Shown here: positions 45,022-53,222 of the stretch, one piece after another
How the letters are laid out: the number at the start of each line of letters is the position of its first letter
How positions within the stretch are numbered: position 1 is the first letter of the stretch
Assembly: GCA_947629925.1 (NCBI GenBank)
Contig: CANRFO010000016.1
Coordinates: 1-58,559 of the forward strand
Length of the DNA stretch: 58,559 nucleotides
Origin: an uncultured Ruminiclostridium sp.
GTDB taxonomy: Bacteria; Bacillota; Clostridia; Oscillospirales; Ruminococcaceae
Direction: 5' to 3'
The notes under the pieces: model-generated
Database searches by the model: none
Seen by the model: the letters and a program-made list of their open reading frames with translations, nothing else
What the model was told of the DNA's origin: nothing
Program-made: the position numbers and the translations under genes

Positions 45022-46641
45022 TTAATCGATTTTCCCCACAAATCGGTAGAAAATCTCGATTTCCTGCGTTCTACCGCCGTTATCGTCGGTTACCGCTTGG
45101 TGAATCACGATCTGGTCAATCAACTCGTTCAGTAGCGGCGCGGTGAGTTCCGTCAGCTCGGTGTACTTGCGGACGAGCGACAGCCACTTTTCCGCTCCGT
45201 CGGCATCCTGTGCCGACTTATCAAGCTTGGCTTGGAGTTCCTGTTTCTTGTTCTCAAGCTGTGTCTGCTCCTCTTGGTATTTCGCCGAAAGCATTGCGAA
45301 GTTGCGTTCGGTGATTGATTCTTTCGCTCTGTCCTCGTACATCTTAACGAACAAGTTATCCAACTCCTGCAGGCGCTTTTCGATTTTCAACAGCTCCTTT
45401 TTGACGCTTGCGTTTTCTTTTTCGCGCTGCTTATCGCCGCTTTTCAACAGTCGCTGAAGCAGTTTGCTGTCGTCCTTTTCATGAGCCTGTGCGATCCAAT
45501 ATTGCAGTCTGCCGAACACAACGGCGTATATCACATCATACCGAATATAGTGGCTTGAGCATTTATCCTTGCCGTATTCGCTATAGTTAGTACACATATA
45601 ATATTGTCTTTCCCTTGACCTTGCGGTTGCATTTCTGCGCATATACCGCAATACCCGACCGCAGTCAGCGCACTTCAGAAGTCCCGCGAAAATCTGCGTT
45701 TCACCGCTTTTTTTAGGACGTTTTCGGCTGTCAATATGAGCGTGAGCCTGATCCCAGACATCCTTTGAAATAATAGGCTCGTGAGTATTTTCTACGGTAT
45801 ACCACTCGTCTTTTGGTCTGAGAACCTTTTTCTTGTTCTTGAACGATATAGCGGTCTGCTTGTTGTGAACGCTGTTCCCGATGTACACCTCGCTAGAGAG
45901 GATCGCTTTGACGATAGCCGTTGACCATTGATGTCGTTTGTTTTCCGGCTGCCCCTCGAAAACGTGAGCGAACGTTCCGTACTTTTGATAGTTCAGCCAT
46001 GCGGGAGTCGGGATATGCTCATCATCAAGCGTATGGCGGATTTTGGCTGCTCCAATCCCATGCGCTGCGAGATCGAATATCTTTTCCACTATCCACCGCG
46101 CGTCCTCATCGGGGATAAGTTTTCCCTTGACTTCGGGATGCCATTTGTAGCCTATCGGAGCACATGGACTGTAATACGCTCCGTTCAAAAAACGTGTACG
46201 CATAGCTGCCTTAACTTTTTTGCTTGTCTGCCGAGCGTGCATTTCGTTGAGAATATTGAGGAACGGCGCGATCTCGCTTTCGCCCTTTTCGGTGTCAACG
46301 CCGTCGGCTACCGCAATATATCTCACGCCTTTAGACGGAAAGTAGAAGTCGGTATACTGCCCAGTGAGAATGTAGTTTCTGCCGAGCCTTGACAGATCTT
46401 TCGTGATAACGCAGTTGATTTTTCCGTCCTCAATATCGTCGATCATACGCTGAAAGCTTGGCCTATCAAAGTTCGTACCGCTCCACCCGTCGTCAACATA
46501 TTCTCCAACGATATTCAGTTTCTGTTCCCTACAGTATTGGGTAAGCATATCACGCTGTGTGGATATACTCCCGCTCTCACCCTGCAAATCATCATCACGG
46601 CTCAGCCGCAGATAGAGTGCTGTGTTATATTGTTGTTTCAT
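45022..46641 (-). CDS. Large serine recombinase (TndX/TnpX-like)
   Basis: 539 aa from the ATG at 46641 (ACAGGAGGT upstream). Catalytic resolvase domain: ALYLRLSRDDDLQGESGSISTQRDML (nucleophile Ser in the SxSxxxQ block), then DDGWSGTNFDRPSFQRMIDDIEDGKINCVITKDLSRLGRNY. Next are a recombinase domain (residues 160-280, PIGYKWH...), a zinc ribbon (LLKCADCGRVL...YYMCTNY...CSSHYI, about 315-365) and a long coiled coil (about 385-480). This is the full architecture of large serine transposases/integrases of Clostridia, which excise and insert circular elements at short core sites. It ends 52 bp from the CRISPR repeat, at the element's edge, as expected. Confidence 0.93.
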   Translation of the reverse strand: MKQQYNTALYLRLSRDDDLQGESGSISTQRDMLTQYCREQKLNIVGEYVDDGWSGTNFDRPSFQRMIDDIEDGKINCVITKDLSRLGRNYILTGQYTDFYFPSKGVRYIAVADGVDTEKGESEIAPFLNILNEMHARQTSKKVKAAMRTRFLNGAYYSPCAPIGYKWHPEVKGKLIPDEDARWIVEKIFDLAAHGIGAAKIRHTLDDEHIPTPAWLNYQKYGTFAHVFEGQPENKRHQWSTAIVKAILSSEVYIGNSVHNKQTAISFKNKKKVLRPKDEWYTVENTHEPIISKDVWDQAHAHIDSRKRPKKSGETQIFAGLLKCADCGRVLRYMRRNATARSRERQYYMCTNYSEYGKDKCSSHYIRYDVIYAVVFGRLQYWIAQAHEKDDSKLLQRLLKSGDKQREKENASVKKELLKIEKRLQELDNLFVKMYEDRAKESITERNFAMLSAKYQEEQTQLENKKQELQAKLDKSAQDADGAEKWLSLVRKYTELTELTAPLLNELIDQIVIHQAVTDDNGGRTQEIEIFYRFVGKID

Positions 46642-46668
46642 TAAATTTACCTCCTGTCTGTGAAACAA

Positions 46669-46716
46669 CCCGCATTATAACTCATTGCTTTCAACAACAC
46701 TATACCATAATGCGGG
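46669..46716 (-). promoter_or_regulatory. Recombinase promoter region within a 10-bp inverted repeat
   Basis: CCCGCATTAT (46669-46678) and ATAATGCGGG (46707-46716) form a perfect inverted repeat. The proximal arm contains the likely minus-strand -10 box TATAAT, 30 bp ahead of the recombinase start. A regulator binding both arms would bracket the promoter, suggesting control of excision. Confidence 0.45.
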
Positions 46717-46745
46717 CGTAATGTCCAGCGGTTTTTTGAGAAAAT

Positions 46746-46997
46746 TTATCCTGTCGCCTGAGTGCGTTTTTCGTAGCTGATTACACTTTCTACAAGGTCA
46801 AGGGCGGTCACTTTTGTTTCAGCAAAGTGCTCTTTTATTTTGATTTTTGTTTTGCCGCTGATGTAGTACAGCACGTTATCTATCACCGAAAATCCGTCTT
46901 TTGCAATTGCAGGAGCATCGATTTTTGCCTCAGCTCGTCTACTGAAAAACAGCAGGCATGACTTGAAAAATATCTTCATTCTGTTAAGTTGGGTCAT
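46746..46997 (-). CDS. Small hypothetical protein next to the recombinase
   Basis: 83 aa, not recognised. It begins MTQLNRMKIFFKSCLLFFSRR and continues with a DGFSVIDNVLYYISGKTKIKIKEHFAETKVTALDLVESVISYEK segment of mixed alpha/beta character. The start overlaps the stop of the preceding ribbon-helix-helix gene (ATGA), so it is translated with it. Small proteins of this size at this place in clostridial elements are often accessory mobilisation or excision proteins, but nothing in this sequence proves it. Confidence 0.6.
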   Translation of the reverse strand: MTQLNRMKIFFKSCLLFFSRRAEAKIDAPAIAKDGFSVIDNVLYYISGKTKIKIKEHFAETKVTALDLVESVISYEKRTQATG

Positions 46998-47482
46998 ATA
47001 TTATCCTCCATAAAATCGTAATCGTCTATCGTGTATTCGTCAACAATGGTATCGTCCGTGCCGCCTGTTGCGGATAATTTTCGCTCCGCAAACTCCCGAT
47101 TATTTCTCGCAATCAGATCGTCAAGGTTGATCTTTCCGCGCGTCCTGCGGACATTTCTGATTGCCTCTTTGCGATATTCCCCCATAATATCGGGAGGGAT
47201 ATTTGTCAGCTCCGACAGAATCATGATGATCATTTCGACCTCGACGGCGTAGCGGAACAGCCCTTTGGATATCTTCGTAACGCCCGCTTCGCTGCCTTTG
47301 ACGATCTCTCCGGCGAGCTCCTTTGCGATTATGTTTTTCTGCTTGCCAAGTTCCAAGTCGGAGACGTATTTCTGAATTGCCGCTGCGATAAATTCCGAAC
47401 GTGAGCGCGAATGTTTCGCCGCGTATTTGTCGCATAGCTGCAATGTTTCATCATCTAAGCTAATCCCGATTTTATTTGCCAT
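46994..47482 (-). CDS. Ribbon-helix-helix DNA-binding protein
   Basis: 162 aa. The first 45 residues (KIGISLDDETLQLCDKYAAKHSRSRSEFIAAAIQKYVS) are a ribbon-helix-helix/CopG-like DNA-binding domain. The rest is helical with an acidic end. Proteins of this kind in integrative elements regulate transfer or replication genes, or act with a mobilisation relaxase, but no relaxase is present. Its likely sites are the inverted repeats in the element, which is untested. It overlaps the following small gene by 4 bp. Confidence 0.75.
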   Translation of the reverse strand: MANKIGISLDDETLQLCDKYAAKHSRSRSEFIAAAIQKYVSDLELGKQKNIIAKELAGEIVKGSEAGVTKISKGLFRYAVEVEMIIMILSELTNIPPDIMGEYRKEAIRNVRRTRGKINLDDLIARNNREFAERKLSATGGTDDTIVDEYTIDDYDFMEDNI

Positions 47483-47584
47483 TTAACCTCTCTTTCCTGC
47501 GGTATGACCTTTTTGTATAATCGCATTTCTTGTTGTTGTCGCATTTAGCGCGTTTTCTTTTTCAAAGTGACACCTATGTTTCAT
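47483..47584 (-). CDS. Possible 33-aa leader peptide or small protein
   Basis: ATG at 47584 opens MKHRCHFEKENALNATTTRN and stops directly before the ribbon-helix-helix start codon, with GAAAGAGAGG for the next gene inside its end. It has no clear ribosome site of its own. Weakly supported; position suggests coupling if real. Confidence 0.25.
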   Translation of the reverse strand: MKHRCHFEKENALNATTTRNAIIQKGHTAGKRG

Positions 47585-47856
47585 ACTTTTGCTTTTCTTG
47601 ACATCAAACTTCACCTCCCGTAAATGGCTCTACAATGCGGTCGGCTTTGCCGTCCGCTGTGACCGCGACACCGTCGCTTTAACCTGCATCAGAATAATGC
47701 ACTCCAATTTTCCCGTATTTGTCTCACGAATTGCTCTGCCAAACTCGCGAAGAAACGGCTCAAATTTCGCTCCAATTTGGTTGGTCGAGCAGTTACTTTA
47801 CTCGGCGGTTGAACCTCTCACAAATCGGCGCACACGCTTTCATTCGTGCTGTGATG

Positions 47857-48004
47857 TTACTGTCACCCGTTTGGCATTTCTACTGTCACCCGAAAAGTTA
47901 CCGTCACCCGCCGAAAGCATATTGCAAAAGGCTTTTTTAATCTCGGGTGACGGTAAGTCGGCAGAATTAGGGGGTGGTTATTTTACCGTCACTACCGTCA
48001 CCCG
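47857..48004. repeat. Iteron-like TACYGTCACCCG repeats downstream of the RepA-like gene
   Basis: Direct copies at 47857-47869, 47881-47892 and 47898-47910, an inverted copy at 47944-47956, and two overlapping copies at 47984-48004 that lie inside the 3' end of the ATPase gene (residues PGDGSDGK). Spacing of 18 to 24 bp between the direct copies is near two helical turns. The stretch 47585-47966 holds no other gene, so an origin or replication-control site is plausible. Confidence 0.55.
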
Positions 48005-48995
48005 GCAGCAATTCCAACCGGATTTTTCTCGCTCCGTGGCTGCGCTCGGAGGAGAATTTTATTCCGTACCTTTCCAACTCGTAAGCATTCTGAACCAAAT
48101 CTCTTGTGAGCCTGTTTGGAAAAATTTCCGTTTCAAATTTCGGCGCGAGCAGATTGGCAAGCTCGGTAGCTGTTCCAACAAAATTTTTTCTTTCAATCAT
48201 AAATTCAAATATTTTCTCGATGAAAAATCTGCTTTTATTTTCTCGCTCGGAAAAAGTTTTGTCGGATATCCATCGGTGTTGTTCGCTGTCGAATTTCAAT
48301 TCGATTTCGCGGTTTTCTATATCGCGCCCTACGCAGTAGAGCGTAGCGTTTCGCGAACCTCTCTTTGACTCTGAAAGAACAAAGCTTCCATCGACGCAGC
48401 CACTGAGTCCCGTCGTTCCCGAGATCATATTGAATGGATCGGCATCTTTTGTTTTTCGCAAGTGATGAACCAACACGATTGCGATTGAGCGCTTGTCCGC
48501 GATTGATTTCAAAACGGACAGCTCTTTGTAATCGGTCGCGTATGTGCTTTCGGGTGAGTCGGATCGAATTTTCTGCAGCGTATCAATGAATATGATTTTG
48601 GTGTCGCGATGATCCAAAATGAAGTTTTCGATTTGTTCTTCCAGTCCGCTGCCGATTGAGTTTGCAAGCAGCGCGAAATGTAAATGCTCGGTTGGCTCAT
48701 CGGTCATTTCGTACAAGCGATTTTGAATTCGGATTCGGCTGTCCTCCAAGCAAAGGTACAGTGCCATGCCTTGCGTTGTCTTGGCGTTCAGAACCGTCTC
48801 TCCTTTGGCTACGCTCAGGCAGATGTCCAACGCCAGCCATGACTTGCCGATCTTCGGTGCTCCCGCCAGAATGAACAGTCCTTGCGTAATTAGATCGTCC
48901 ACCACAAATTGGATCGGTTTTAGCGGCTCCGTCATGATCTCCTCGCAGTTGATCGTATTTAATTTTGTCAATAAAGTTTCTCCTTTCGATTTCAA
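47967..48995 (-). CDS. RepA-like AAA/RecA-fold ATPase (helicase type)
   Basis: 342 aa. Walker A LAGAPKIGKSWLA (about residue 43), Walker B IIFIDTLQ (about 133), and IAIVLVHHLRKTKD with the sensor histidines, followed by the SGTTGLSGCVDGSFVL segment. This is the pattern of hexameric RepA-type helicases from plasmids and integrative elements, which unwind DNA at the element's origin. The C-terminal 100 residues (NRLTRDLVQNAYELERYGI) look like a winged-helix domain. Iteron-like repeats flank its 3' end and a 14-bp inverted repeat lies just upstream, which supports a replication role. Confidence 0.82.
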   Translation of the reverse strand: MKSKGETLLTKLNTINCEEIMTEPLKPIQFVVDDLITQGLFILAGAPKIGKSWLALDICLSVAKGETVLNAKTTQGMALYLCLEDSRIRIQNRLYEMTDEPTEHLHFALLANSIGSGLEEQIENFILDHRDTKIIFIDTLQKIRSDSPESTYATDYKELSVLKSIADKRSIAIVLVHHLRKTKDADPFNMISGTTGLSGCVDGSFVLSESKRGSRNATLYCVGRDIENREIELKFDSEQHRWISDKTFSERENKSRFFIEKIFEFMIERKNFVGTATELANLLAPKFETEIFPNRLTRDLVQNAYELERYGIKFSSERSHGARKIRLELLPGDGSDGKITTP

Positions 48996-49036
48996 GTGAT
49001 GATATTTATCTTAACATATCATGCCCAAAACGTAAA

Positions 49037-49079
49037 TATGGAATGGATTTCCGCAAAAAACATGAAAATCCATTCCATA
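49037..49079. promoter_or_regulatory. Perfect 14-bp inverted repeat between divergent genes
   Basis: TATGGAATGGATTT (49037-49050) and AAATCCATTCCATA (49066-49079), 15 bp apart, in the 146-bp gap between the RepA-like gene and the DUF6076-like gene. It could serve as an operator for both directions or as an origin element. Confidence 0.6.
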
Positions 49080-49091
49080 CAAAATTTCATA

Positions 49092-49120
49092 TTGATTTTT
49101 CTTGTCAATAATGCTAAAAT
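49092..49120 (+). promoter_or_regulatory. Sigma-A-type promoter of the DUF6076-like gene
   Basis: TTGATT (49092-49097), 17-bp spacer, TAAAAT (49115-49120); start codon 22 bp further on behind GGGGAGGCG. Confidence 0.6.
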
Positions 49121-49141
49121 GTAGATGGGGAGGCGAATAGA

Positions 49142-50128
49142 ATGATTGACAAAAACGGGATATACTTATCTGTGGACGGCGATAACGCGGTTCGGGTTAT
49201 CATTGAGAACAATATTAAAATCCAAACCAATAGAATTAAAGTTTCAGAAGAACTGATTGGAGAGTTGGAATATGATCTGTCGAATTATGAAGTTGTGCTT
49301 GAACATATAATTGAAGAAACAGAACCGCTTGATGGTATTGGCGAATATTCGGAAGAGCAGTTTAACTCTGTATCCAATATGGCTCTTGAGTTGGCTGACG
49401 GAGTGCGGGAGAATGATTTGACAACAGGAGTTTTGCTGCGGGCAGCGATATATAAATTGCTTGATATCGATGATGACGGAACGGCAATGTGCCTGATGAC
49501 AGCAATGAGTAATATTGTTGACGCATTACGGGAACCATTGGATACACGGTATATTCTATATAAATACTTGAAATCACGAGGTGAGTTTGAGACACATGAT
49601 AAGTGGCTTAAAACAAATGTGTTACCTGAGGGTTACTTTTTTCGCAGAGACTACCCCTGCGAAATTATAAATTACGATTTGTTTACCAATGAGCCGAAGC
49701 TGTCGCAGGTTTTCTTCTTCGACAATTATACCGACTACTTTGTGTTCCTTTTCCTGAAGCTTGCGGAACAGCAAAGGCGCGTGTTGGAGTGTCCGTGCTG
49801 CGGCAAGCTGTTTGTTCCGAAATCCAATCGCGCTGAGATGTACTGCGATAGAGTTCTCGTTGACGGTAAGACTTGTAAGCAGATCGCACCGAAGTTAGCG
49901 AGAAAACTCAAGCAGCGAAACGATCCTCTTCTTGAGGAGTATGAGAAAGCAAAAAACAGAAACTATAAACGGGTGGAGCGTTATGAAAACGCTGACGGAA
50001 ACAGCGGTGTTATGCGGCTGACATTCAATGAGTATAAGGCTTGGCTCGACAAGGCAAGCGAAATGAAAAGGCTGTATTTGCAGGGGAAAGTTACAGCGAA
50101 GGAGTTCGGCGAATTTATTCGAGCGTAG
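49142..50128 (+). CDS. DUF6076-like zinc-finger protein
   Basis: 328 aa. The body is helical and acidic; a zinc-binding block appears at about residues 215-250 (VLECPCCGKLFVPKSNRAEMYCD..GKTCKQIAP), resembling the CGNR-type fingers found in DUF6076 proteins of clostridial mobile elements. The C-terminus has NEYKAWLDKASEMKRLYLQGKVTAKEFGEFI, a helical region common to such proteins. Probably nucleic-acid binding and cytoplasmic; function unknown. Expressed from its own promoter, divergent from the RepA-like gene. Confidence 0.6.
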   Translation: MIDKNGIYLSVDGDNAVRVIIENNIKIQTNRIKVSEELIGELEYDLSNYEVVLEHIIEETEPLDGIGEYSEEQFNSVSNMALELADGVRENDLTTGVLLRAAIYKLLDIDDDGTAMCLMTAMSNIVDALREPLDTRYILYKYLKSRGEFETHDKWLKTNVLPEGYFFRRDYPCEIINYDLFTNEPKLSQVFFFDNYTDYFVFLFLKLAEQQRRVLECPCCGKLFVPKSNRAEMYCDRVLVDGKTCKQIAPKLARKLKQRNDPLLEEYEKAKNRNYKRVERYENADGNSGVMRLTFNEYKAWLDKASEMKRLYLQGKVTAKEFGEFIRA

Positions 50129-50204
50129 AAGCACTTTCGATGTGCTCCTTAAGAAAAACATTATTGAATTATGCTATAATAAACAAAACAAAGGGGGAGA
50201 CGCG

Positions 50205-50747
50205 ATGTTTTCAGTTATAGAAGACCCTGTTCAGAGGAACGAGTTGGAGGAATTTTATAAAAATAATAAAAACTGTTTCCTCAACATAGCATACATATAT
50301 CTACATAACAGGGATGACGCGGAGGATGCCGTTCAAGAAGCCTTCAGTGAAATAGTCCGCAAACCGGATAAATTTTTCAGCGTTGCCCCAAAGAATAGAG
50401 TCAGCTTTATGGTCGCTGTTGTCAGAAACATTTCCTCGGATATGTTCAACAAGAAGAATAAAGTACCGCTTGAGGAACTTGATGAAGAGGATTCTTACGA
50501 CGATAACCCGTTTTCTTTTGAGGATAGCATAATTGGCAAAGTTTCAAGAGACAAGCTGAAACAATTTATAAAATCGCTTCCGCCCCTACAGCGGGACGTG
50601 TTGACACTTCGGTGTTTGATGGGATTTTCTACTGCCGAGACTGCCGAAAAATTGAATATCTCTCAATCGGCAGTTAAGAAGAGACTTCGTTTGGCAAAAG
50701 AGGCTGTTCGTGAATATGTTCGCAAGGAGGGTGAAATTTATGAATGA
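50205..50747 (+). CDS. ECF-like sigma factor of the mobile element
   Basis: 180 aa from the ATG at 50205 (AAAGGGGGAG upstream, and TATAAT at 50175-50180 as a possible -10 box). Region 2: CFLNIAYIYLHNRDDAEDAVQEAFSEIVRKP; region 4: LPPLQRDVLTLRCLMGFSTAETAEKLNISQSAVKKRLR. It resembles the sigma factor at 26810-27343 through its whole length (both begin FxVIEDxxQxNxLExxY). The next gene is again a DUF4367 membrane protein, overlapping by 8 bp. It probably drives the downstream secreted-protein operon. Confidence 0.86.
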   Translation: MFSVIEDPVQRNELEEFYKNNKNCFLNIAYIYLHNRDDAEDAVQEAFSEIVRKPDKFFSVAPKNRVSFMVAVVRNISSDMFNKKNKVPLEELDEEDSYDDNPFSFEDSIIGKVSRDKLKQFIKSLPPLQRDVLTLRCLMGFSTAETAEKLNISQSAVKKRLRLAKEAVREYVRKEGEIYE

Positions 50748-51450
50748 GAGAGACTTCAAAGATATATTGGCAGAAATTTGTGCGGAAGAAATAGCCGAGC
50801 TTAATATGTTTCCGCCATTCAAGCCATCACTGCGCCATAGACTTACTATGAAGCGCATATTCGCTTTATATGAGAAAAAAACGCATATGGCAACAAGCAA
50901 TCCTCCAATGGTCCTGATTCCGCAAAGCAAGCATTTGCACTTAAGTAAAAAACTCATAATTCTTTTTGCCGTGATCATATGTGCAGCGTTGTTAACAGGT
51001 TTTATGCTTGTCTACTTTTCAAAAGACTTTCACGGAACGGTGTACAATGACAATACACAGCTTTTCGCCATAAATACGGAAAACTGTCCCATAACGATTG
51101 AATATGAATACTATCTTTCCAACTTGCCTGACGGGTTTGAAATGGTTGAGCATGATTCGTTATCTTTTTATGTCTATACTCTATATGAAAACACCTCATC
51201 CGGGCAGGTTATAACCTTTTCTCAGTATACTAAGGAAAAATTTACCCCGCATTACAACACAGAACATGACAATTTTGAGGAGATTGAGTTTAACGGTAAC
51301 AATGGAGTATGTCTTGATTTTAGTGATGACGAACATTTTAGATCAGTTGTAATATGGGATAATGGTGATTATATATTAGAAATAATTGGCAATTTGCCCA
51401 AAAGTCGTCTTATAGATTTGGTTGAAAGTACCAAAGTTTTAGAAAATTAG
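50740..51450 (+). CDS. DUF4367 membrane protein, probable anti-sigma partner
   Basis: 236 aa from the ATG at 50740 (AGGAGGGTG upstream). Cytoplasmic N-terminus (about 75 residues, with RHRLTMKRIFALYEKK), one transmembrane helix (about residues 70-92, LIILFAVIICAALLTGFMLVY), and an outside domain ending DDEHFRSVVIWDNGDYILEIIGNLPKSRLIDLVESTKVLEN, the DUF4367 signature. Same topology and order as the pair at 26.8-28.0 kb. Its end converges with the misoriented protease fragment that reads in from the right. Confidence 0.75.
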   Translation: MNERDFKDILAEICAEEIAELNMFPPFKPSLRHRLTMKRIFALYEKKTHMATSNPPMVLIPQSKHLHLSKKLIILFAVIICAALLTGFMLVYFSKDFHGTVYNDNTQLFAINTENCPITIEYEYYLSNLPDGFEMVEHDSLSFYVYTLYENTSSGQVITFSQYTKEKFTPHYNTEHDNFEEIEFNGNNGVCLDFSDDEHFRSVVIWDNGDYILEIIGNLPKSRLIDLVESTKVLEN

Positions 51451-51552
51451 ATTTTTGGGGTGTCCTTTTGACCTTAAAAAAGGATTAATATTATAGAGGG
51501 GTAAAAAATCCTCGAAAGTTTCAAAATTTTGACGATAAGGAAGGGATGTATA

Positions 51553-51583
51553 ATGCGTTTTAGACAAATTGTTGCATCGGCTT
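51553..51583 (+). pseudogene. 5' end of a secreted-protein gene, separated by inversion
   Basis: ATG at 51553, preceded by AAGGAAGGGA, encodes MRFRQIVASA, the start of a signal peptide, then enters the inverted segment at CGGCTT (51578-51583). When the segment is flipped back it joins in frame to the body at 53216-52816, giving MRFRQIVASAWLCTCFTTTV and so on, a complete 143-aa precursor. Confidence 0.75.
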
Positions 51584-52677
51584 TGATTAACGATATGATC
51601 CGTCCATTGCGCGTAAGTATCGTAAGTGTTTCCATCCCTTAACCCAAAACTAATATTTATTACACTCACGCCTTTAGAAACTAACCATTCGGCATCTGAA
51701 TAAAAATCGGTGTATGGTGCACAATACAATTCTGCTTGGGGTGCCATACCAGTACTTCCAACCATAATTGACGCTACTAAAGATGCATGGTTAGTAGACC
51801 CAGCGCTAGAAGCAGGATTAACCACAATATTTTTTTTGCTCAATTCTGTTATAGTACCATTTGGTTTTCCAGATTCTATCTGCCCAACCTTTACTCCGCC
51901 CCCATCGAAACCAAGATTATCTCTAGGGTAATCACCCCTGATGCTCTTTACGTTAGTATCAATGCTACCCTCATCAGTTCCCACTATCCTTTCGTAAAGA
52001 GACAGGGACTCAACATTATTCAAGGTACTAAGGTGCATTATGGTACTCTTGGAAATCTCACAGATGATCATTGGCGAATACTGACTTTGAAAGATTATTT
52101 TAGCGTCTTTCAAATAGTTGTCCACAAAGCCGCCGTTTTGCTCATTGTATGCCTCACGCGCAAAAGACCTTCTATTATTGGCATACACATCGACAGTATT
52201 GGACAATTTTGCAAACTCAACCTTATGTGCCGAATAAAAATTTTGCATTAGGCTAAGCGTATCGGCTTTTGTGATTTTAGCGGCTGCCTCATATTCTTCT
52301 GATGATGTTATGGCAACACTTTTCCCAGCGACTGCTTCTACCATAACATCGGGGGCAAGGCTTACGATCAGCGGCTCGTACAAATCACTCGACTGTTTCA
52401 TTATAGCATCCTTGGAAAGACCAGTCGCCTGAACCGTCATGCTCTCAACCATATTATAGTCGATGTCATTTGTCCATATGTAAACCGGAATCATATCATC
52501 ATCTTGTGATTTGTCCAAAACCGCCTGAAGTTCTTCGGTTATCTTAGTGCTGAGTTGATCGACAGCAATCGCACCGCCGATACCTACCGCCGCTGATGAT
52601 GTCGATTGGTTTCCCAATGTTGTTGCAGTCAGACATGCTGCCGCAAACAAGGACAAAGCGCGAATTTTCATGTTCAT
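51578..52677 (-). pseudogene. Subtilase (peptidase S8), N-terminal two thirds, misoriented by inversion
   Basis: From ATG 52677 (AGGAGGTAT upstream) the protein has a signal peptide (residues 1-28), a propeptide-like region to about 230, and the first half of the S8 catalytic domain: VKVGQIESGKPN, where Glu stands at the usual Asp position, and TNHASLVASIMVG with the catalytic His, then APQAELYCAPY and SVINISFGLRDG. Native sequence ends at DHIVNQSR; beyond the breakpoint the frame runs on to 51439 with unrelated residues. The Asn and Ser of the active site are on the other fragment at 53217-54009, so this piece cannot be active. Confidence 0.8.
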
Positions 52678-52815
52678 AGTGTTATACCTCCTAAGTATGA
52701 TAAATTGTTTTAATGTGGTTAATACCCAATCGTTGACTCACCAAACAACGATAAATCCGCTTAATAGTGAATCACTTAGTTTAAAATTGACCTTATCAGT
52801 CAATCAAACATTGGG

Positions 52816-53222
52816 TTAAATAGATTGTTCATCGCTATAAATCGTGAGCGTTTCCGTCTTACCGTTCTTATCGGTCAGCTTAAACACAGACTTTACTCGA
52901 TATGTGCCGCTTGTAAGACCGCTCTTAGTATTTGACAAACTAACAGAACTCCTGTTTTCCGTTCTTGTCCACGATGCGCCCTCAACGTCATCCCATATCC
53001 AAAACCATCCGCTGTATTTTTGCAGGGTCTGTTCAACGGATATTTTAGCGGTATTATCTCCGGAAGCCTTACTTACACACTCGGCTTTTGTCCCGACAAT
53101 ATTCAATTCCGAATATGCGCAATCAGCAATATCGTATAATGGAGAAGCACTGTTGACAAGCGAGAATGTTGAAACGGTTTTCGCAGAAACAGTCGTTGTA
53201 AAACATGTACACAACCAAGCCG
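52816..53222 (-). pseudogene. Secreted-protein body, detached from its start by inversion
   Basis: Encodes AWLCTCFTTTVSAKTVSTFSLV (end of a signal peptide with AxA-type cleavage site), then about 115 residues of beta-rich mature protein (YSELNIVGTKAECVSKAS...KYSGWFWIWDDVEGASW...GTYRVKSVFKLTDKNGKTET). An accidental ATG at 53232 keeps the frame open, but its own ribosome site and first ten codons lie at 51553-51583. No family was recognised; the small, extracellular, Trp-rich type occurs near proteases in Clostridia. Confidence 0.65.

Larger units (their letters stand above)
51578..53222. other. Inverted 1.64-kb segment bounded by CGGCTT/AAGCCG
   Basis: CGGCTT at 51578-51583 and AAGCCG at 53217-53222 are inverted copies, with weaker similarity outside them (GTTG..T before, G.T after). 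Re-inverting the DNA between them restores two genes at once: a secreted protein (31+401 bases = 144 codons) and a subtilase (1100+787 bases = 629 codons), both exactly in frame. In the restored order sigma, anti-sigma, secreted protein, protease and lipoprotein all run on the plus strand. It may be a phase-variable switch, a fixed mutation or an assembly error. Confidence 0.75.

Noticed and set aside
45022-46641. The large serine recombinase as the enzyme inverting 51578-53222
   Set aside because: Large serine recombinases act on longer, different att sites and are normally directional; the CGGCTT sites show no likeness to the element ends.
47589-48368. Plus-strand 259-codon frame opposite the RepA-like gene
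   Set aside because: It is the shadow of the ATPase gene and of the iteron region, with no recognisable domain and no ribosome site.
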